Of a stretch of 52,567 nucleotides of DNA, positions 47,826 through 52,567 are shown in pieces. The DNA is from a virus. A program made the position numbers and the translations under genes. The notes below the pieces were generated by a model that did no database searches, was not told the DNA's origin, and saw nothing but the letters and a program-made list of their open reading frames with translations. Location of the stretch: positions 1 through 52,567 of IMG/VR virus record IMGVR_UViG_3300048121_001079. One strand, written 5' to 3'. Each line of letters begins with the position of its first letter. Position 1 is the stretch's first letter.

Positions 47826-49177
47826 TTAATAGTATTGCTTCCGTTTCTATATTTCGTTACTAAACCACGTGGTTTTCTATCACTCCACTTTGGCTTTATA
47901 TCAAAGATTCCTCTATATTCAGGTAACACATCAAGCAGTTTAGTTCCGCCACGATGATTATCTAATACCTCATTATACTTGAGAAAATTATCTCTTTCTT
48001 CATCTGTGTATTCAATATCACTGCTCATTGCAGTTAGGTATTCTTCAAAAATTTTAGCAAAACTCATTTCACCCATATCGGTTTTTGTATCTAATTCTAT
48101 AAAAGATTGCATAGTACTATCGATACGTGCTTTATTCTTTTCTAAATATTCTTTTCTAACTTTAGATGGCAACACATACAACGACATATGTTTTGGTTCG
48201 TAGCATATATGAAATATCATAATAAGTGTGCCAACATTCTTATTATAGTTTATAAGCCAGTCACATACATCTAAGTATCTTAGTGCATTGAGTGACATAA
48301 GTGTTAAGTCTATGGCAAGAGTAACCGATGGCATTTCGTTATTCAATCTATCTAAGTTGTTTTCGATAGTTTTCCATTCACTAGGATAACGAATGTAATC
48401 ATTTAGTTTTCCATATCCATCTATTGATACTGCTATTTCAACTTCTCTAAACTGATTAGTTAGAGTAATAAATCTATCTTGTATATTTGTAAGATTTGTG
48501 TTGTACTGTAACTTAACTTCATTTGCTCTACCATCATCAATTATCTTTTGAAGTATTTCATAATGTCTTTCATGTAATGTCGGTTCGCCACCAACAAAAT
48601 AAATTAAGTTTACACTAGGTAAAATATCCTGTAACTCTTCCCAGAAGTTATCATCATTAATCCAATCAAACATTGTATCATTTTTATTAGTACCAAACAT
48701 ATGCATTACTGGTAGATTAGCATACTTCTTTTCTAATTTTAGATTTTCTTTTTGAATTTGACTGCTTTGGTCAGAAGAACAAGAACGACATTTCAAGTTA
48801 CATAGATTGCCTAGTCTAAGGTCTAAAAAGCCAGGATTAATTTCTAACTGACCACCATCTTCTACGCATTTATCTAAGTCTATATCAGCATCAACTAGTT
48901 CAAATTCTCTGTTTGAAGTTATACGAACAGAATCTAAACCTTCGTCTTCTTCTTTCCAACATTTAGTACACACATCTGGCTTTTCACCATTTAGTAATTG
49001 AAGTCGTAATGTCTTGTAGAATTCAGAATTCCATATATCTTTTATACTGGTGTCATTAACATTACCCAGTATCTCTTCATTTTTTGATGTTAGATTACAA
49101 CAGACGCCGCTTGTTCCGTTTGTTTTGACCATGAATTGGTAAAATGGATTAATACAAAATGTATTACTTTTTGACAT
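47822..49177 (-). CDS. Radical SAM protein D
   Basis: I place the start at ATG 49177; a GTG two codons upstream is possible. LCNLKCRSC is the radical SAM CxxxCxxC site, followed by VGGEPTLHE. The N-terminus has the same auxiliary set as the other three (FCINPF, VCCNL, VCTKC and the EEDEG that follows). It is only distantly similar to copies A and C. Unlike them it is on the minus strand at the end of a late operon. Confidence 0.88.
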   Translation of the reverse strand: MSKSNTFCINPFYQFMVKTNGTSGVCCNLTSKNEEILGNVNDTSIKDIWNSEFYKTLRLQLLNGEKPDVCTKCWKEEDEGLDSVRITSNREFELVDADIDLDKCVEDGGQLEINPGFLDLRLGNLCNLKCRSCSSDQSSQIQKENLKLEKKYANLPVMHMFGTNKNDTMFDWINDDNFWEELQDILPSVNLIYFVGGEPTLHERHYEILQKIIDDGRANEVKLQYNTNLTNIQDRFITLTNQFREVEIAVSIDGYGKLNDYIRYPSEWKTIENNLDRLNNEMPSVTLAIDLTLMSLNALRYLDVCDWLINYNKNVGTLIMIFHICYEPKHMSLYVLPSKVRKEYLEKNKARIDSTMQSFIELDTKTDMGEMSFAKIFEEYLTAMSSDIEYTDEERDNFLKYNEVLDNHRGGTKLLDVLPEYRGIFDIKPKWSDRKPRGLVTKYRNGSNTIN

Positions 49178-49188
49178 GTACACAACGC

Positions 49189-49491
49189 CTATTTCTTAGG
49201 ATTATTATTTACGTGTTTCGCTTTACCTTTACGATTAGCATTAGGGTCATTTGCTTTTTTTCTTTTAACTGCATTTGCAATTGCTTTTTTACCACCTTTG
49301 GCTCTTAAACTAGCCGCACGTGACTTTGATAAACACTTAGGTTTACCTTCACCATCTTTCGCATCTCCGCATTTGCCTATTCTGTCGCCTTTTGTGTTGT
49401 AACGGTCCCAACCGCCACCACCAGCACCACCTTTTTTGCCTTTACCGAACCATGCTCTTAAATCTTCTTGGAGAATTTCTTCTATCTTCAT
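49189..49491 (-). CDS. Basic late protein with GKC/CLS motif, 100 aa
   Basis: I start at ATG 49491, two bases past the previous stop. MKIEEILQEDLRAWFGK matches the shared late N-terminal motif; a Gly-rich stretch follows, then WDRYNTKGDRIGKCGD and KPKCLSKSRAASLRAKGG, and a Lys/Arg/Asn-rich tail. Similar Cys-pair basic modules occur in large phages. The charge suits DNA packaging or injection. Confidence 0.7.
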   Translation of the reverse strand: MKIEEILQEDLRAWFGKGKKGGAGGGGWDRYNTKGDRIGKCGDAKDGEGKPKCLSKSRAASLRAKGGKKAIANAVKRKKANDPNANRKGKAKHVNNNPKK

Positions 49492-49492
49492 C

Positions 49493-49942
49493 TTATATTT
49501 CCAGTGCTGTTTTAACTGTAGGTGATGCAATATCGATTGCGTATAATCCTGCTAATATAACTGATAAGATTTTTTCTAAACTCAAACCAATTATTGCAAT
49601 TTGTGGCAAGATTGGTGATAATAACATTAGAATCATAACTCCTAATCCTATCATTCTTGGATGGGCACGAAAGAAACCAAAGAATTTTTGTAGTGTAGAT
49701 TTTTCTACTGTTGGTTCTTCTCTATTCAACATCACTTCTAGTTGAGCCATGTAATCTTCCATCTCCTGATTCTTTTCTTCAGATGGTTCTGGTTGCTTTT
49801 TGAATTTTGCGATTGCTTTTTGAAGAATTGTTTTACTTAACTTTTCAGCAGACATACTACCTTCAAGCAATGGCACCTGTGTCTTAGCCCATTTCTCTAG
49901 TTCGTATATTACTTCTGGTTTTGCAATTTCATTAATTCTCAT
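49493..49942 (-). CDS. Late membrane protein with MRINEI start, 149 aa
   Basis: ATG 49942 is preferred over an upstream start because it lies just past the preceding stop and gives MRINEIAKPEVI. Residues 20-80 are charged helix, and residues about 90-145 contain two hydrophobic segments (MIGLGVMILMLLSPILPQIAI and LSVILAGLYAIDIA). Middle gene of the minus-strand late operon. A virion or membrane-inserted ejection protein is possible. Confidence 0.65.
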   Translation of the reverse strand: MRINEIAKPEVIYELEKWAKTQVPLLEGSMSAEKLSKTILQKAIAKFKKQPEPSEEKNQEMEDYMAQLEVMLNREEPTVEKSTLQKFFGFFRAHPRMIGLGVMILMLLSPILPQIAIIGLSLEKILSVILAGLYAIDIASPTVKTALEI

Positions 49943-49946
49943 AGTA

Positions 49947-50882
49947 TTACTTCTTTGAATTGCCCCAATTCTTAGCACCTTTTTTTCTACATTGAGTTAA
50001 GGCACCACTTGCGTATGCACTTGGCCAGATTTTGTAACGTGATTTGACTTTGTGGTAACAAGCATCTTTCTCACCAGCCGCTTCATCGAACTTTGATTCT
50101 GAAATCATAAGTGCTTCATTAACTGTCACTTCTTCATCATTCATAGCAAATACATTTCTAGCCGCCGCTTGTAGACTCTTTGGATTGCCTAAAAATCTTA
50201 ATAGATATTGATGAACTTCGTCCCAATCCTTTGCTCTACTGTGCATTTCTGGAGTGAGTACTGCTTTTGCCGGACCATCCCAATCATAAACTTTTATGTC
50301 CGAGTCATTATACATAATACCATCTTTTTCAATGTCAATCTTTGTTATTGTATCGTAATCGTCAACATAATTGATTGTGGTTTCTTCGATGCTTTCATTC
50401 TTCTTTTTGATAAGACCTAGGTCATCTAATCTACGAACAACCATACCTCTAACATCTGCTTTAGGGTCGCTGTCTTTCATGTCTTCAATATCGTCAAATA
50501 ACGAATCATCACCAAGAATTCCACCAAGTCTATCAATAGCCTCATCAGCAGGTAATTCTTCTTTCATTAAGTCTTTTAGTTCTCTTACTTTTTCTGGAGT
50601 ATCAGGAATTGACCATGTGCCTTCTGTGACTGTTTCTTCCTTTACGTTTTCTTCAACAGCATCTTCGTAGTCGCCAACTGCACCAGACTTTTTAAGTAAA
50701 TGTTCTATTTCACTTATTGGTGAATCACTTTCGTGGTAAATCCACATAGCAACCTTGTTAATTAATTCTTCATCATCAATCTGTGCTTCGTTATATGCGT
50801 TTACACCCTCATCAGTTTTCTCTTGGAGATTTTGAATAACTCTTTTCCAAGTTAGAATGTCTACATTGTTTTTATAGTCCAT
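49947..50882 (-). CDS. Late protein with C-terminal DUF5872-like Cys module, 311 aa
   Basis: The first 260 residues are acidic and mixed helical, with no motif known to me. The last 45 residues (GEKDACYHKVKSRYKIW, PSAYASGALTQCRKKG and NWGNSKK) match the DUF5872 type of module, found in phages and some giant eukaryotic viruses. It leads the minus-strand late operon; a GATAAATAC box lies upstream. An acidic body and a basic Cys tail recall packaged internal proteins. Confidence 0.75.
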   Translation of the reverse strand: MDYKNNVDILTWKRVIQNLQEKTDEGVNAYNEAQIDDEELINKVAMWIYHESDSPISEIEHLLKKSGAVGDYEDAVEENVKEETVTEGTWSIPDTPEKVRELKDLMKEELPADEAIDRLGGILGDDSLFDDIEDMKDSDPKADVRGMVVRRLDDLGLIKKKNESIEETTINYVDDYDTITKIDIEKDGIMYNDSDIKVYDWDGPAKAVLTPEMHSRAKDWDEVHQYLLRFLGNPKSLQAAARNVFAMNDEEVTVNEALMISESKFDEAAGEKDACYHKVKSRYKIWPSAYASGALTQCRKKGAKNWGNSKK

Positions 50883-50914
50883 GATATTATCCTGTATGTA
50901 TATTTGTATTAAAT

Positions 50915-50923
50915 GTATTTATC
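50915..50923 (-). promoter_or_regulatory. T4-type late promoter (minus strand)
   Basis: GATAAATAC on the minus strand, 33 bases before the ATG at 50882. It lies next to the plus-strand early promoter at 50932, so the two diverge. Confidence 0.6.
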
Positions 50924-50931
50924 ATTTTCAC

Positions 50932-50961
50932 TTGACTTTATATACAATAATGTGGTATAAT
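50932..50961 (+). promoter_or_regulatory. Sigma70-like promoter
   Basis: TTGACT at 50932-50937 and TATAAT at 50956-50961, 18-base spacer, with TGTGG before the -10 as at 40276. The ATG at 50971 follows by 9 bases, so the mRNA would be almost leaderless. Confidence 0.7.
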
Positions 50962-50970
50962 AGTTTTACT

Positions 50971-51402
50971 ATGAATATAAAACACAAACCACAGTTCAAT
51001 ATAGAGAAAGTAACTGCACATTATACGAAAAAAGATGGTGTGCCAGTTCATTATGTATGTACATCTGACTTAGATGAGAGTAATAAAGTACTAGATATTT
51101 ATTACCGTGATACTCCACATCCAGAATATAATAACTATTATTTCGGATTATATGCAGATGAAGACGATAGAATGATGATATGTAAAGCAGATTCTATTGA
51201 GAAATTAAACTTTGGAATGATATCTGATTCTAAAAAAGAATGGGTATACAGTCGTAGCCACCACGATTATGTCACAACAGAAACAGGATTTATTGATGGT
51301 GGAAGAAAATATATCAGGCGTGGCGGTGATTTAGAAACACAAGACCATATAGTATGCAAAGTATTAAATGGCGAATTTGTAATGGGAGATGAAATTGAGT
51401 AA
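50971..51402 (+). CDS. Hypothetical protein, 143 aa
   Basis: The ATG 50971 is the first after the promoter, about 3 bases past the predicted transcription start, and has no ribosome site; a longer frame to 50881 would run through the promoter and is rejected. The product is Tyr- and Asp-rich, probably beta sheet, with no recognised motif. Its end overlaps the next gene by 14 bases. Confidence 0.6.
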   Translation: MNIKHKPQFNIEKVTAHYTKKDGVPVHYVCTSDLDESNKVLDIYYRDTPHPEYNNYYFGLYADEDDRMMICKADSIEKLNFGMISDSKKEWVYSRSHHDYVTTETGFIDGGRKYIRRGGDLETQDHIVCKVLNGEFVMGDEIE

Positions 51403-52261
51403 TGTGATTGATAATTATTATGATAGACGTATTCACTTTGAAGAAATCATAGAGGCAGATGGAAGTACTCTGGATCCAAATCCTACAAGAAATATTGAAG
51501 TGGATATATTAGCACTTGTATTATTTTGGAATGCAACAGGCATTGTTCCTACGTCAGAAGAAGGTGGCTCAAAGTACAACTATTGGTGTAATATTATTAG
51601 GGAACACACAAGACGTTCATTTGAATACCAATCTCCAGTTTCAACATCTCCTCAAGTTAGAGCATTTGCAAATTATAATTCTAATTCTGATATGGATTGG
51701 AATAAAGAAATAATGACTCCTAGAAAACAGGACATTGATTACGCATCTGAGATTTTAGACTATTATAAACTTAAGTTATCTCATAGAGCATTAACAAGTG
51801 ATATACCTTTTTCTGAATATGAGAACAAGTTAAGTAGTTTTGTTAATTCAGGCAGAAAGCAATTCAAGTTTGATGAATTAGGAGTGATTGCAAAATTAGA
51901 AGAAACTTATAATGTTGATTTGGTATTTGATGGCTTTATTGAAAATTATGATTCGTTGCCACCTTCACCAGATAGTTTTGATTTTGGTATTACGAAGAAA
52001 AGCCTCGCTCTTAATTTTATAAAAAAATTAGATGTTCTTGGTAATAAAGAACAAAACATTCGATATTATTTCGAGTGTAATAAAGAATTATATTGCATGA
52101 AGTTTTCTGAAAGGAACTCTTTGTTGAATGTGTTAGACAAAACAATTGAAGATAATAATAATGTATTGAATATATTGGGAGCAGTAAAACCAGGTTCTCT
52201 TTATGCAAATAGTAATTTCTGGTACAATACAATATATGACGGGTGGACTCTAAAAGACTAA
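51389..52261 (+). CDS. Hypothetical protein, 290 aa
   Basis: ATG 51389 has GGGAG upstream and overlaps the previous gene. The product is acidic with many Tyr, Asn and Ser, no signal or membrane segment, and no motif that I recognise. The second half has repeated FDFG and YFECNKELYCMKF strand-like segments. Expressed from the early promoter at 50932, followed by a MazG-like gene after one base. Confidence 0.6.
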   Translation: MKLSNVIDNYYDRRIHFEEIIEADGSTLDPNPTRNIEVDILALVLFWNATGIVPTSEEGGSKYNYWCNIIREHTRRSFEYQSPVSTSPQVRAFANYNSNSDMDWNKEIMTPRKQDIDYASEILDYYKLKLSHRALTSDIPFSEYENKLSSFVNSGRKQFKFDELGVIAKLEETYNVDLVFDGFIENYDSLPPSPDSFDFGITKKSLALNFIKKLDVLGNKEQNIRYYFECNKELYCMKFSERNSLLNVLDKTIEDNNNVLNILGAVKPGSLYANSNFWYNTIYDGWTLKD

Positions 52262-52262
52262 T

Positions 52263-52567
52263 ATGATTAAAGACACTGATGATGAATTAATGGTCATAAC
52301 CATGGAAGAATGTGGCGAACTAATCCAAGTTTGCTCTAAAGCCATGAGAACAAAAGATTACGCTAGTGATAAACTAACTGAAGAGGTTGGTGATGTTATG
52401 TGTATGGTAGGACTACTTTTGGAACATGGACTAATTGATGAAGACGAAGTTGAAAAACGAGTAAAAGTTAAACTTGCTAAGTTGGCAAAGTGGAGTTACT
52501 TAGTAGAAGATAATGAAGAATACATGGAGATAAGAAATGACGATAGAAGACGTAATACCAAGCGAGG
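52263..52567 (+). CDS. MazG-like nucleotide pyrophosphohydrolase, 3' partial
   Basis: The frame from ATG 52263 has no stop before the window ends (101 codons seen). Residues 14-50 contain EECGELIQVCSKAM and LTEEVGDVMCMVG, the ExxE...ExxD metal site of MazG/dUTPase-like all-alpha pyrophosphatases, followed by the helical DEDEVEKRVKVKLAKLAKW. MazG cleaves NTPs or dNTPs and in phages has been proposed to affect (p)ppGpp and nucleotide pools. An ATG at 52537 in another frame (MTIEDVIPSE) may begin the next gene. Confidence 0.85.
   Translation, partial: MIKDTDDELMVITMEECGELIQVCSKAMRTKDYASDKLTEEVGDVMCMVGLLLEHGLIDEDEVEKRVKVKLAKLAKWSYLVEDNEEYMEIRNDDRRRNTKR

Noticed and set aside
1-52567. Bacterial chromosome segment rather than phage
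   Set aside because: Spike-lysozyme and repeat-rich virion genes, late-type promoters, tight overlaps, the tRNA cluster and phage-type small proteins argue for a phage, even though many genes are host-like.
1-52567. CRISPR arrays, insertion sequences, integrase or attachment sites
   Set aside because: No spaced direct repeats, transposase or integrase motifs, or attachment-like duplications at the tRNA genes were seen.

Overview
This AT-rich window (roughly one third G+C by eye) reads as an interior segment of a large T4-type tailed phage, most probably marine. The signs are virion genes at the left edge (a repeat-rich structural protein and a PAAR-lysozyme spike tip), very tight gene packing with ATGA and TAATG overlaps, six CCA-encoding tRNA genes, and two promoter classes: host-like TTGACA/TATAAT promoters, and TATAAATA-like boxes of the T4 late type. 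Gene families such as YggX, PrkA/YeaH/SpoVR, Azotobacter-type ferredoxin and TctA/TctC point to a proteobacterial host. No integrase, insertion sequence or CRISPR array was seen.

Layout. 1-5.4 kb holds virion and baseplate-type genes. 5.4-7 kb holds a P-loop kinase and a glycosyltransferase. 7.0-11.8 kb carries a complete prkA-yeaH-spoVR operon, normally a bacterial stress and starvation module. 11.8-19.1 kb is a run of host-like metabolic and processing genes: GNAT, glycine amidinotransferase, YggX, hotdog thioesterase, NAD epimerase, peptide deformylase, SGNH hydrolase, 7Fe ferredoxin. 19.2-24.9 kb is a translation and proteostasis block: a glycine-zipper lipoprotein-like protein, a coiled-coil membrane protein with a probable -1 frameshift extension, ClpX, IF-3, bS21, Hsp20 behind a ROSE-like RNA thermometer, and ClpS. 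24.9-36.4 kb mixes a nuclease-like protein, methyltransferase, TctC/TctA transporter, 2OG oxygenase, MTA/SAH nucleosidase, HIT protein, leucyl aminopeptidase, lipase, thermonuclease and a second SGNH protein. 36.4-41.7 kb has three radical SAM genes (two are a tandem duplication), a ParB-like-nuclease-associated protein and a TET-associated-type glycosyltransferase. 41.7-43.7 kb has tRNA genes, small early genes and a candidate structured RNA. 43.7-45.0 and 47.8-50.9 kb are minus-strand operons with late-type promoters. 50.9 kb onward returns to the plus strand and ends in a MazG-like gene that runs off the window.

How the genes may work together (inference). IF-3 and bS21 act on the same 30S platform at initiation, so their adjacent, overlapping genes suggest control of translation initiation. 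Peptide deformylase, leucyl aminopeptidase, ClpS, ClpX and Hsp20 together touch N-terminal processing, N-degron recognition, unfolding and holding of proteins. MTA/SAH nucleosidase can remove 5'-deoxyadenosine and SAH, which fits a genome segment with four radical SAM enzymes and a methyltransferase. Several late-strand proteins and the kinase share an N-terminal M-[KR/L]-x-x-E-[IL] peptide that resembles the idea of the T4 capsid-targeting sequence.

The strongest leads are the ROSE-like leader of hsp20, the A11 frameshift site, the IF-3/bS21 pair, the prkA-yeaH-spoVR operon and the N-degron gene set. Functions are read from sequence motifs alone; no database search was possible.
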